Source: an uncultured Porphyromonadaceae bacterium (lineage in GTDB: Bacteria > Bacteroidota > Bacteroidia > Bacteroidales > Porphyromonadaceae). Taken from it: a DNA stretch of 64,000 nucleotides. The notes beneath the pieces are model-generated. The model had not been told where the DNA came from and did not search any database. It saw only the letters and a program-made list of their open reading frames with translations. Made by a program: the position numbers and the translations under genes. Shown one piece after another: positions 32,599 to 40,757 of this stretch. Numbering within the stretch: position 1 is the stretch's first letter; every line of letters begins with the position of its first letter. Where the stretch lies: NCBI GenBank assembly GCA_947253625.1, contig CAMYAB010000007.1:6776-70775 (forward strand), given 5' to 3'.

Positions 32599-32630
32599 CA
32601 AAGGTACGAAAATTTTTGACACCACCAAAA
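32599..32630 (-). promoter_or_regulatory. Promoter of tRNA-Asp
   Basis: Minus-strand TACCTTTG (-7) has a TTTTG element exactly 19 bases upstream, a textbook Bacteroidetes promoter, 29 bases before the tRNA 5' end. Confidence 0.85.
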
Positions 32631-32675
32631 TATCGGAGCAAATAATTACCGATCACCACATCCGCAACATTTTCG

Positions 32676-32707
32676 TTTTGGCAAACGAAATAAAATAGCT
32701 ACCTTTG
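32676..32707 (+). promoter_or_regulatory. Promoter of tRNA-Ser
   Basis: TTTTG (32676-32680) is followed after a 19-base spacer by TACCTTTG (32700-32707), 18 bases before the tRNA. It mirrors the divergent tRNA-Asp promoter. Confidence 0.85.
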
Positions 32708-32725
32708 CAACGCTTTTAACCCCCC

Positions 32726-32810
32726 GGAGGGGTGGCAGAGTGGTCGATCGCGGCGGTCTTGAAAACCGTTGAAGTGAGAGCTTCCGGGGGTTCGAATCCC
32801 TCCCCCTCCG
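32726..32810 (+). tRNA. tRNA-Ser (anticodon TGA)
   Basis: A class II tRNA of 85 bases. The acceptor stem GGAGGGG/CCCCTCC has discriminator G, the anticodon TGA is in CTTGAAA, there is a long variable arm, and the T-loop is GGTTCGAATCC. CCA is not encoded. Confidence 0.97.
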
Positions 32811-32817
32811 CAAACAA

Positions 32818-32853
32818 GGATGTAAATCAATCCATGATTTACATCCTTTTTTC
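32818..32853 (+). terminator. Terminator of tRNA-Ser
   Basis: GGATGTAAATCA pairs with TGATTTACATCC (12 bases, 5-base loop), followed by TTTTTT. Confidence 0.9.
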
Positions 32854-32945
32854 TTTCCACGCCCCAAAATCCATTATTCCGGACTTATTGCCTTTCTTTT
32901 GCCGCAATATCATCGTATCCCTGAATGCAATACCTGTCACACATA

Positions 32946-33098
32946 ATGATTTACGGATATATTAGAGTAAGCAGCGATAAGCAAACAGTAGAAAATCAGC
33001 GTTTTTGTGCAACAAAAAAAATTCTATTTGTGACTTTGCAACTTCCGATAGCTGGATCATACTTTCTCCTATCGAGCAAAGCATTAAGAGGAAAATAG
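32946..33098 (+). pseudogene. Serine recombinase (resolvase) N-terminal fragment
   Basis: The first 20 codons (MIYGYIRVSSDKQTVENQRF) are the N-terminus of a resolvase/invertase with the catalytic Ser in VSSDK. The frame then runs into unrelated sequence and stops after 50 codons. It is a truncated remnant of a mobile element joined to a restriction-modification fragment. Confidence 0.75.
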
Positions 33099-33525
33099 AA
33101 GCCGTTGGCACACCATTAAAGGACTGGAATATAAAAATCTACAGAGGTGTTCTTACAGGTTGCAATGAAGCATTTATTATCAACACTGCAAAGCGCAATG
33201 AAATCTTGGGAAATTGTCAATCTAATGAGGAACGAGTAAGGACGGCTGAACTTATACGACCTATTCTCTGCGTGGCAGGGATATTAAGAGGTATGGATAT
33301 GAGTGGGCCAATATATGGTTGATTCCACTTTTTCCATCACGGTGTTACAATATTGATGAGTACCCAGCTGTCAAGCAACATTTACTTTCATTCGGCATTG
33401 AACGATTGGAACAAACAGGAAAAACACATGTCGTCAATGGCAAGAAAGTGAACGCCCGGAAAAAGACCAATAACAAATGGTTTGAGATTCAAGATAACAT
33501 CAGTTATCGGGACATCTTCATGTTG
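33005..33525 (+). pseudogene. C-terminal fragment of a type IIG restriction-modification enzyme, frameshifted
   Basis: Two frames together read SDSWIILSPIEQSIKRKIEAVGTPLKDWNIKI...RGVLTGCNEAFII, then LRGRDIKRYGYEWANIWLIPLFPS, then KKTNNKWFEIQDNISY. This is the TaqI-like specificity region of Eco57I/BREX-type methyltransferases. A one-base frameshift lies near base 33266, just before LRGRDIKRYG. The N-terminal ~80% (methyltransferase and nuclease) is absent. It is a dead fragment, without promoter. Confidence 0.75.
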
Positions 33526-33544
33526 TGTCATCTTGACATTGAAC

Positions 33545-34066
33545 TCATACTGCTGTTCTTCGGTAATACCAAGACAGATTGCTGGAACCTGTTATAGCCA
33601 TGCCTTGGGTATATTGATTGAAGTCATCAGGATAGAGTACATATATTTTGGCATGTATCTTCTTTGATGGATGGACGCGTAACTCCAACTTATCGTCAAT
33701 AAGATCTTGCACCATCTGAAATATGTCTTTTTCCACCTCCTTTCTGTAGTTGAAACTTTCAATGTCCTTGCGAATACGATGAAGATAATCCTGCTTTACA
33801 TCTTCGGCGCCAAAGGAAAGTTTACCTTGTCGAAAGGCTTCCGTAATATACTTATCCACATCTATGCCAATAAGTGCCCTTACCTTGTTGATCCTGTCAA
33901 GGAATGGACGCAGCGGAAAATAGCCAGATGCACGTAGAAAGCCAACGACAGCATCAAGATTTCTAATTTGTGGATTATGCAACAGCACCCCCTCAAACTC
34001 TTTCATTAAAGTATTCCCCCTCCTATTGGTGAAGATGTGGGAATTCGATGGTTGAATTGTACTCAT
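33545..34066 (-). pseudogene. N-terminal PLD-like nuclease fragment of a defence helicase
   Basis: A 173-residue frame, MSTIQPSNSHIFTNRRGNTL...FRASGYFPLRPFLDRINKVRALIGIDVDK...KKIHAKIYVLYPDDFN...AITGSSNLS. This is the phospholipase-D-type (HxK...D...GS) N-terminal domain found on large SNF2/DEAD helicases of defence and restriction islands. The helicase part (normally several hundred residues more) is missing, and the end WYYRRTAV reads into the inverted restriction-modification fragment. It could be expressed but is probably a relic. Confidence 0.7.
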
Positions 34067-34289
34067 ATAGTTTTTATTTTGATTACAAGTCTATGAACTT
34101 ATACGGAATAAAACGAAGAAAATAGAGCATGAGGCATAACCTATTTTTCGGCTTATCGCCTTTTCGCACTTTTTTGTGTGCAAGGGAGAAACCGAGAGCA
34201 GGCGTCTTCGGACCACAGCCTAGGAGTTGCTTTCGCACAGAACTAGCGGGTTGAAATCTTTGGATATTGCGATGACAATGCCAGAAGAG

Positions 34290-34337
34290 TATAAAAATAT
34301 GGAGGAGGGTGCGTCCGATGGACGCACCCTCCTCCAT
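34290..34337 (-). terminator. Terminator of enolase
   Basis: An 18-base perfect stem (34299-34316 with 34320-34337) with a 3-base loop, followed on the minus strand by ATTTTTAT, 32 bases after the eno stop. Bases 34067-34289 upstream hold no gene I can support. Confidence 0.9.
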
Positions 34338-34368
34338 GTATTGGGATAATAATGTCCGGCCTACCGGC

Positions 34369-35649
34369 TTACTTGATACGCTTGTAGCCGTAGACTGCCT
34401 GATCTCCCAGTTCTTCCTCGATGCGGAGGAGCTGGTTGTACTTGGCCATACGGTCGGAGCGACTGAGTGACCCGGTCTTGATCTGTCCGGAGTTGGTGGC
34501 TACTGCGATATCGGCGATGGTAGCATCCTCTGTCTCACCGGAGCGGTGGCTGGTGACAGTGGTGTAGCCGTGGCGGTGTGCCATCTCAATAGCGTCGAGT
34601 GTCTCGGTGAGTGATCCGATCTGGTTCACCTTGATCAGGATAGAGTTGGCGCACCCCAGTTCGATACCCTTGCGGAGGTAGTCCACGTTGGTCACAAATA
34701 GGTCATCACCCACGAGCTGGCACTTGGCACCGATTGCATCGGTGAGTTTTTTCCATCCGTCCCAGTCGTTTTCGGACATACCATCCTCAATGGAGTCGAT
34801 GGGGTACTTGCTGATGAGCTCTTGGAGGTAAGCCACTTGCTCGTCTGCTGTGCGCTTGGCACCCTTGTCGCCCTCAAACTTGGTGTAGTCGTACACTCCG
34901 TTTTCGTAAAACTCGCTAGATGCGCAGTCAAGTGCGATGGTCACATCGCTACCGGGCTTGTAGCCTGCGGCTTCGATTGCCTTGATGATGCTGTCTAGGG
35001 CATCCTCGGTACCGTTGAGTGCCGGAGCGAAACCGCCCTCGTCACCTACAGCTGTGCTGAGGCCGCGTCCCTTGAGGACCTTCTTGAGGGAGTGGAAGAC
35101 CTCGGCGCCCATGCGTAGCCCTTCACGGAAGGACTTGGCACCCACGGGACGGATCATGAACTCTTGGAAGGCGATGGGGGCATCACTGTGTGAACCACCG
35201 TTGATGATATTCATCATTGGCACAGGCAGTGTATAGGTATTGGTTCCGCCAATGTAGCGGTACAGTGGCAGTCCGAGTGCGTCTGCAGCGGCCTTTGCGA
35301 CAGCCAGAGATACACCTAGGATGGCGTTGGCACCTAGTTTGCTCTTGGTGGGGGTGCCGTCCAGCTCCAGCATCTTGTGGTCGATACGACGTTGCTCGGT
35401 GGCGTCCATCCCGAGGAGCTCAGGAGCGATGACATTGTTGACGTTTTCTACAGCCTTGAGGACACCCTTGCCCTCGTAGCGGTTTTTGTCACCATCACGT
35501 AGCTCCAGCGCCTCGTGCTCACCGGTGGATGCTCCACTGGGGACGGCTGCGCGGCCAAAAGCTCCACAAGCCAATAGTACTTCTACTTCTACGGTTGGGT
35601 TGCCACGAGAGTCGAGGATCTCGCGAGCGTGGATGTTTACAATTTCCAT
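34369..35649 (-). CDS. eno: Enolase
   Basis: A 426-residue glycolytic enzyme converting 2-phosphoglycerate to phosphoenolpyruvate. It starts MEIVNIHAREILDSRGNPTVEVEV with the family SGASTGEHEALELRDGD loop. Metal ligands lie in IALDCASSEFYENG, DSIEDGMSEND and QLVGDDLFVTN. The signature ILIKVNQIGSLTET and the SHRSGETED loop are intact. Length is normal. It is a single-gene transcript with its own promoter and terminator. Confidence 0.98.
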   Translation of the reverse strand: MEIVNIHAREILDSRGNPTVEVEVLLACGAFGRAAVPSGASTGEHEALELRDGDKNRYEGKGVLKAVENVNNVIAPELLGMDATEQRRIDHKMLELDGTPTKSKLGANAILGVSLAVAKAAADALGLPLYRYIGGTNTYTLPVPMMNIINGGSHSDAPIAFQEFMIRPVGAKSFREGLRMGAEVFHSLKKVLKGRGLSTAVGDEGGFAPALNGTEDALDSIIKAIEAAGYKPGSDVTIALDCASSEFYENGVYDYTKFEGDKGAKRTADEQVAYLQELISKYPIDSIEDGMSENDWDGWKKLTDAIGAKCQLVGDDLFVTNVDYLRKGIELGCANSILIKVNQIGSLTETLDAIEMAHRHGYTTVTSHRSGETEDATIADIAVATNSGQIKTGSLSRSDRMAKYNQLLRIEEELGDQAVYGYKRIK

Positions 35650-35723
35650 GTTTTTATTGCTTTATTGTTGTTTGAAAAAATGATTGCCATTGATAACCTT
35701 GCACTTAATCTTTCTCTCTCCTA

Positions 35724-35731
35724 CAAAGATA
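35724..35731 (-). promoter_or_regulatory. Promoter of eno (-7 box TATCTTTG)
   Basis: Minus-strand TATCTTTG lies 75 bases before the eno ATG, giving a leader of about 65 bases. No clear -33 box is seen. Confidence 0.6.
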
Positions 35732-35829
35732 CCAAAAACAGTGGATACCCGATCGACCATCCACTCGCCCGGTACTATGAAGCTCACTTTTCTCCAATAA
35801 CTGGATCTCGGGTGACGGTGATCTTTTGC

Positions 35830-35837
35830 TACATTTG
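35830..35837 (+). promoter_or_regulatory. Promoter of the MmcQ/YjbR-like gene (-7 box TACATTTG)
   Basis: TACATTTG fits TAnnTTTG and lies 43 bases before the ATG at 35880. Confidence 0.6.
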
Positions 35838-35879
35838 CGTAGGTGGGTGAGGTGTGTCACATTATTGGAAGTATGTCTT

Positions 35880-36242
35880 ATGTCAAAGGATGACTGCATG
35901 GATTACGAGCGGCTGCCGGAGTCGTTTTTGGCTCACCCCGGTGCAACCGAAGAGTACAAGGCGGAGTGGCAAGCAACCCTCTATCGTGTTGGTGGCAGGA
36001 TCTTTGCGATCTTTCACGAGGACAAGGAGGGCAATCCGTACCTTTCGTTCAAGAGCGTACGTGCGGAGGTGGAGGAGTTGTACGGACGACATGAGGGGCT
36101 GATTCCGGGCTTTCACTTCAATAAGCTACACTGGACTTCTGCCCGAATGGATCTAGAGGTACCGGCGGATCTCATAGCGCGCTTGGTGGCTCGCTCCTAT
36201 GAGCTTGTCTGCACCGGATTGCCCCGTCGGTTGCGTCCCTAA
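35880..36242 (+). CDS. MmcQ/YjbR family protein
   Basis: A 120-residue protein of the MmcQ/YjbR (CyaY-like fold) DNA-binding-type family. The marks are LAHPGATEEYKAEWQATLYRVGGRIFAIFHED, LSFKSVRAEVEELYGRHEGLIPGFHFNKLHWTSARMDLEVP and the C-terminal LVARSYELV. The exact role of the family is unknown. I chose the ATG at 35880, after the promoter. It is followed by aroQ, which has its own promoter. Confidence 0.82.
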   Translation: MSKDDCMDYERLPESFLAHPGATEEYKAEWQATLYRVGGRIFAIFHEDKEGNPYLSFKSVRAEVEELYGRHEGLIPGFHFNKLHWTSARMDLEVPADLIARLVARSYELVCTGLPRRLRP

Positions 36243-36291
36243 ATCGGGGATATTTTTTACAGATGTATCTGCACGGCGTGTAGTTTTTTGG

Positions 36292-36299
36292 TACCTTTG
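36292..36299 (+). promoter_or_regulatory. Promoter of aroQ (-7 box TACCTTTG)
   Basis: TACCTTTG lies 41 bases before the aroQ ATG. Confidence 0.6.
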
Positions 36300-36339
36300 T
36301 GATAAGTGGGTGTTGTCACTACTTTTTGAGCACAATATT

Positions 36340-36768
36340 ATGAGAACGATACACATCCTCAATGGTCCCAACCTGAATAGACTTGGCTCACGGGAACCGA
36401 GCATCTATGGCACGACGGCGTTTGAGGACTACCTGGAGCGATTGCGCGACCTTTTTCCGAGCGTGGATCTGGTCTACTATCAGTCCAATCACGAGGGAGA
36501 CTTGATCGACTATCTGCAAAGTGCTATCGGTGACGAAACAATAGGCGTGGTGATCAATGCCGGCGCCTACTCCCACTACTCCTATGCTATCGCAGATGCG
36601 ATCCGAATGGTACCGTGTCCTGTGGTAGAGGTCCACATCAGTCACTTGGCCACTCGTGAGCCACACCGTCACATGACTGTGCTCACCGAGGTGTGTGAAG
36701 GAATGATCATGGGCTTTGGTCTGGACGGCTATCGACTGGCAGTCGCTCATCTGGTGGCACGTAAGTGA
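36340..36768 (+). CDS. aroQ: Type II 3-dehydroquinate dehydratase
   Basis: A 142-residue enzyme of the shikimate pathway that dehydrates 3-dehydroquinate to 3-dehydroshikimate. It contains NGPNLNRLGSREPSIYG with the catalytic Tyr and Arg, SNHEGDLID, INAGAYSHYSYAI and VEVHISHLATREPHRH with the catalytic His. It is normal length and dodecameric in the family. It is followed 87 bases later by pyk. Confidence 0.95.
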   Translation: MRTIHILNGPNLNRLGSREPSIYGTTAFEDYLERLRDLFPSVDLVYYQSNHEGDLIDYLQSAIGDETIGVVINAGAYSHYSYAIADAIRMVPCPVVEVHISHLATREPHRHMTVLTEVCEGMIMGFGLDGYRLAVAHLVARK

Positions 36769-36855
36769 CCCACCTAGGGAAAGAAAGGGAACGGATTGGG
36801 GGCATTTTTTTTGAAAGCATCCCGTAAAAAAGAACACATATTAGATCTTCATACA

Positions 36856-38346
36856 ATGAATAGGCACAACTCCACCAAGATAGTGGCAACAATATCCGAT
36901 CAGCGCTGTGATGTAGACTTTCTACGGCAGGTGATCTCCGAGGGCGTGAACGTGGTGCGACTCAACTCAGCCCACATGGACCACAAAGGCTTTGACCGAG
37001 TCATCGGGAACGTGCGGTCGGTAGATCCTCACGTGGCCATCCTCATGGATACCAAAGGCCCCGAGGTACGTACCACAGTCACCCCCGAGCTGATCCGCTA
37101 CTCTACTGGAGAGCATGTGGACATCATCGCTGACCCCAGTGTCGGCACCACGCGCGAGGTGATTGCGGTCAACTTCCCGGGATTCGTACGAGATGTAGGC
37201 GAAGGTGACCTCATACTCATCGATGACGGCATGCTGGAGCTACAAGTCCGCCAAAAAGAGGAGGGGGTCCTCCACTGCGAGGTACTCAATGATGCAGAGT
37301 TGGGATCACGTAAGAGTGTCAATGTACCCGGGGTGAATATCGACCAGCCCTCCCTGACCGAGCGCGACAAAGACACCATACGCTACTCGATAGAGAATGG
37401 AGTGGACTTCATCGCACACTCTTTTGTCCGATCCAAGCAAGATGTGCTCGACATCCAGGCCATCTTGGACGAGCACAACAGCCCGATCAAGATTATCGCC
37501 AAGATCGAAAACAGCCAGGGGGTCGAAAACATAGAGGAGATACTGGATGCCGCCTACGGTGTGATGGTTGCGCGCGGAGACCTCGGAATCGAGATCGACA
37601 TGGAGAAGATCCCGGCCATACAAGCCAGAATAATACACACCTGCCTACTCAAGAAAAAACCGGTGATCGTGGCCACACAGATGCTACACACCATGATCAC
37701 CAGCCCGAGACCGACACGTGCCGAAGTGAGTGACGTGAGCAGCGCCATCCTCATGAATACCGATGCCGTGATGCTGAGTGGAGAGACGGCCTATGGCAAG
37801 TACCCGGTCGAAGCGGTGAGGGTGATGAGCAAGATCATCCGAGAGGCTGAGCTACACAAGCAAAAGAATGGGGAATCGAGGATAAAAAGGGGAGACAATG
37901 AGGAGCTCAATGTCACTAGCTTCCTTGCCAAACAGACAGTCAAATCCGTGGAAAAACTGGGTGTAAAAGCCATCATCACCGATCCGGTGTCCGGTCGGAC
38001 GGTCCGCAACCTATCCGCCTATCGTGGCAAAGCGCCGATCTATGCCATGTGTTTTGAGGATCGTAAGTGTCGCGAGCTTGCTCTCAGCTACGGTGTTTTC
38101 CCTTTCTTCCGCGAAAGAGGTGAACGTGCAAGTGCTCAAAAAGCGGCTTTCATGCACGATGCGGTCAAGATCCTCATACAGAATGAGTGTCTCCGGCCGG
38201 ATGACCTCGTGGCCTATATCGGTGGCACGCTTTTCACGCAACTGGGGACGACGACACTGACCATCAATAGAGCAAAAGACGCCATAGACTTCTACGAAGA
38301 CAACGGCCAGTCCAATGAAAGCGACTTCCACTCCGACTCTGAGTGA
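36856..38346 (+). CDS. pyk: Pyruvate kinase
   Basis: A 496-residue glycolytic enzyme making pyruvate and ATP from phosphoenolpyruvate. Marks are TKIVATISD near the start, RLNSAHMDHKG, LMDTKGPEVRT, IIAKIENSQGVENIEEIL with the catalytic Lys, VMVARGDLGIEI and SGETAYGKYPVEAV. A C-terminal allosteric domain follows. The C-terminus ends in an unusual Ser/Asp/Glu-rich tail (SNESDFHSDSE). I chose the ATG at 36856. Its end overlaps the methyltransferase gene by 32 bases, showing co-transcription. Confidence 0.97.
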   Translation: MNRHNSTKIVATISDQRCDVDFLRQVISEGVNVVRLNSAHMDHKGFDRVIGNVRSVDPHVAILMDTKGPEVRTTVTPELIRYSTGEHVDIIADPSVGTTREVIAVNFPGFVRDVGEGDLILIDDGMLELQVRQKEEGVLHCEVLNDAELGSRKSVNVPGVNIDQPSLTERDKDTIRYSIENGVDFIAHSFVRSKQDVLDIQAILDEHNSPIKIIAKIENSQGVENIEEILDAAYGVMVARGDLGIEIDMEKIPAIQARIIHTCLLKKKPVIVATQMLHTMITSPRPTRAEVSDVSSAILMNTDAVMLSGETAYGKYPVEAVRVMSKIIREAELHKQKNGESRIKRGDNEELNVTSFLAKQTVKSVEKLGVKAIITDPVSGRTVRNLSAYRGKAPIYAMCFEDRKCRELALSYGVFPFFRERGERASAQKAAFMHDAVKILIQNECLRPDDLVAYIGGTLFTQLGTTTLTINRAKDAIDFYEDNGQSNESDFHSDSE

Positions 38347-38986
38347 GACGCTCCGAGAGATCGCACTCGATCGATACATCAGCCGGCACTCCGACCCCGA
38401 GCCCGAGGTACTTCGACAATTGCGCCACAGAGCCAACCTACAGCTTGTCTACCCTAGGATGGTCTCCGGACACCTCCAAGGGCGCTTGCTCAAGATGCTG
38501 GTACGCATGATCCGGCCTCGCAATATATTGGAGCTTGGCACCTTTGCCGGGTATGCCACGATATGCATGGCCGAGGCTCTTACACCGGGTGCACGCCTCA
38601 CCACTGTAGAAGTGGATGAGGAGCTAAAGCCCTTCATTGAGCAAAGCCTGAAAGAGGCCGGTGTATGCGACCGCGTGGATACGGTATATGCAGATGCCGA
38701 GCGACTGCTTGAGGAGCTGGACCTCAGCCACTACGATCTCGTATATCTCGATGCCAACAAGCGACGCTATCCGCACTACTACGAACTACTCCTTTCGGGG
38801 TTGCCAAGCGGGGCTTTTGTACTAGCCGACAACACACTATGGGGCGAGAAAGTACTAGACTCAACAGGGCATGACCCTCAGACCGACGGCATCCGATCGT
38901 TCAACGAATTGGTTGCCGACGATGACCGAGTAGAGAAAGTCCTGCTACCCCTAAGGGATGGACTAACCCTCATATATGTAAAGTAA
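38315..38986 (+). CDS. SAM-dependent O-methyltransferase (class I, COMT-like)
   Basis: A 223-residue methyltransferase of the caffeoyl-CoA/catechol O-methyltransferase-like family. SAM-binding motif I is ILELGTFAGYATICMAEAL, the acidic post-I residue is in TTVEVDEEL, and the metal and substrate residues are in YDLVYLDANKRRYPHYYE and LADNTLWGEKVLD. The substrate is unknown. It overlaps pyk and is followed directly by rbfA. Confidence 0.85.
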   Translation: MKATSTPTLSETLREIALDRYISRHSDPEPEVLRQLRHRANLQLVYPRMVSGHLQGRLLKMLVRMIRPRNILELGTFAGYATICMAEALTPGARLTTVEVDEELKPFIEQSLKEAGVCDRVDTVYADAERLLEELDLSHYDLVYLDANKRRYPHYYELLLSGLPSGAFVLADNTLWGEKVLDSTGHDPQTDGIRSFNELVADDDRVEKVLLPLRDGLTLIYVK

Positions 38987-38987
38987 C

Positions 38988-39362
38988 ATGGACACACTAC
39001 GAACCACCAAACTAGCTCGACTGATCCAAAAAGAACTGGGCGAACTCTTTCGCCTGGAGACCCAAAAGATGAGCGGCGTGATCATATCCGTCACCGACGT
39101 TGACCTCAGCCCGGACCTCAGCAATGCCCGTGCCTACCTTAGTATCTTTCCGGATGCTAAGCAGGAAGAGGTAATGCACTTGGTTGAGCAAAACACCGGA
39201 GTCATACGCTACAACCTCGGTAACCGGATGGCTTCACAGCTGAGGCGCATCCCGTCACTAACCTTTGAGTTGGACCGCACCGAAGAGTATGCTCGCAAGA
39301 TCGACAAACTCTTGGACGAAAATCGACCGGTAACTCCGGATGGCACAAACGAAGAGAAATAG
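38988..39362 (+). CDS. rbfA: Ribosome-binding factor A
   Basis: A 124-residue KH-fold protein that helps mature the 30S ribosomal subunit. Marks are TTKLARLIQKELGELFRLE, VTDVDLSPDLSNARAYLSI and RYNLGNRMASQLRRIPSLTFELD. It starts one base after the methyltransferase stop and overlaps the permease gene by 23 bases. Length is normal. Confidence 0.95.
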   Translation: MDTLRTTKLARLIQKELGELFRLETQKMSGVIISVTDVDLSPDLSNARAYLSIFPDAKQEEVMHLVEQNTGVIRYNLGNRMASQLRRIPSLTFELDRTEEYARKIDKLLDENRPVTPDGTNEEK

Positions 39363-40539
39363 CCTGTCGGTCGCCCTTTTCATCGCATGGCGCTACTTTT
39401 TCTCCCCCAAAAGGACCAATGCGGTGAACATCATCTCCATCGTCTCGGTACTAGGCATTGCACTGGTAGCCATGGCGATGGTCTGTGTCCTCAGCATCTT
39501 CAATGGTTTTGAGGCCTTTACCGATGACCAACTCTCCGACCTCACAGCACCCTATGTCCTACAGCGTACCGACGGAGCCGCCTTCTTGCCGGACACACTG
39601 GACGTGGAGGGAGCACCGGTATTGACCGGACAGGCAGTAGCCACTTTTGAGGGCAATACCGTCCCCGTCACCTTGGTAGGGGTTGACTCTCTCTACACTG
39701 ATGTTGTCCCGCTGGAACACTACACGACAGAAGGGGTCTTTGACCTCGGTGAGGATGAAGCTCCGGCCGCCGTCGTTGGGATTGGCATAGCGGCAGACCT
39801 CGGAGCCGGGGCAGGCTACCTATCGCCCCTAAAAGTTATGACCCCAAAGCGCATAGGCCGGATCTCCACCATCGTACCGATACGCAGCTTTTTGGTCGAA
39901 GACCTCTACATTTCCGGCCTATTCCGCACAGACCAAGCAGAGGACAACACAGACATCTACCTACCGATCGCCACCGTCCGACGCCTACTACAGTACACGA
40001 ATGGGGAAGTCAATCGTATCGCTCGCACCACTCCCTACAACGGCTCGTTGCCAAAAGGATATGAGCAACTCACCCGTCGCGAACAACACCCAGAGGTCTA
40101 TCGGGTTCTTATCATCGAGAAGTGGGTCTCTGCCCTGCTCTTACTCTTTGTCCTCCTGCTGTCACTCTTCAGCGTCATCAGCACCCTCGGCATGCTCATT
40201 ATTGAGAAAAAGGAGGATACCACAACCCTCTCCGTCCTCGGAGCACGACCTGCCCTGCTGGACAAGATCATCATCCTCGAATCCTGGTTGCTATCGATCT
40301 CCGGCACCACTATCGGAGTCGTCACAGGAGTGGTCCTTGTTATCCTACAAGATCGATATGGGTTCCTACGGCTGGGGGATGGTAGTAGTGACTACCTACT
40401 CGACTCCTATCCTGTACTGCTCAGGCTACCTGATGTGCTTGGCGTAATCCTTGTAATCCTACTGATCGGATGGATCAGTAGTAGGATCGCCTATCGACTC
40501 TTTAGGCGCCCCACCTCCGCTCCGAATGCAGAGGGCTGA
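39340..40539 (+). CDS. FtsX/LolC/E-type ABC transporter permease
   Basis: A 399-residue inner-membrane protein. It has a first transmembrane helix in the N-terminal region (AVNIISIVSVLGIALVAMAMVCV), a large periplasmic domain (residues 50-240), and three C-terminal helices (LLLLFVLLLSLFSVISTLGML, then about 300-330 and 355-375). EKKEDTTTLSVLGARPALL is the conserved cytoplasmic coupling region. It probably releases lipoproteins from the inner membrane (LolC/E-like) together with an ATPase encoded elsewhere. It is co-transcribed with rbfA. Confidence 0.85.
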   Translation: MAQTKRNSLSVALFIAWRYFFSPKRTNAVNIISIVSVLGIALVAMAMVCVLSIFNGFEAFTDDQLSDLTAPYVLQRTDGAAFLPDTLDVEGAPVLTGQAVATFEGNTVPVTLVGVDSLYTDVVPLEHYTTEGVFDLGEDEAPAAVVGIGIAADLGAGAGYLSPLKVMTPKRIGRISTIVPIRSFLVEDLYISGLFRTDQAEDNTDIYLPIATVRRLLQYTNGEVNRIARTTPYNGSLPKGYEQLTRREQHPEVYRVLIIEKWVSALLLLFVLLLSLFSVISTLGMLIIEKKEDTTTLSVLGARPALLDKIIILESWLLSISGTTIGVVTGVVLVILQDRYGFLRLGDGSSDYLLDSYPVLLRLPDVLGVILVILLIGWISSRIAYRLFRRPTSAPNAEG

Positions 40540-40613
40540 AAAGAGACTGTCGGCCACCGAAACCCATACAGACAACGGCTCGCAACCCACCAGGAAGAAG
40601 GGTTGTGAGGAAA

Positions 40614-40647
40614 TTTTGGGCAAAGGGGTTGTTTTTGCGTACCTTTG
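40614..40647 (+). promoter_or_regulatory. Promoter of the tkt-rpiB operon
   Basis: TTTTG (40614-40618), a 21-base spacer and TACCTTTG (40640-40647) lie 110 bases before the tkt ATG. This leaves a leader of about 100 bases. Confidence 0.7.
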
Positions 40648-40757
40648 TATAGGTAGTGGGCTGACTTTTTGTCGGGGAGGAATAAGGAACACAGTAGATA
40701 AGCCTGCTTTTTTTTCGGAGACTAAGCTATATCTGATCAATCAAAACCATACACACT

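Noticed and set aside
34083..34337. 84-codon frame on the minus strand before the enolase gene's 3' end
   Set aside because: Most of its start lies in the 18-bp enolase terminator hairpin and the translation has no protein-like pattern.
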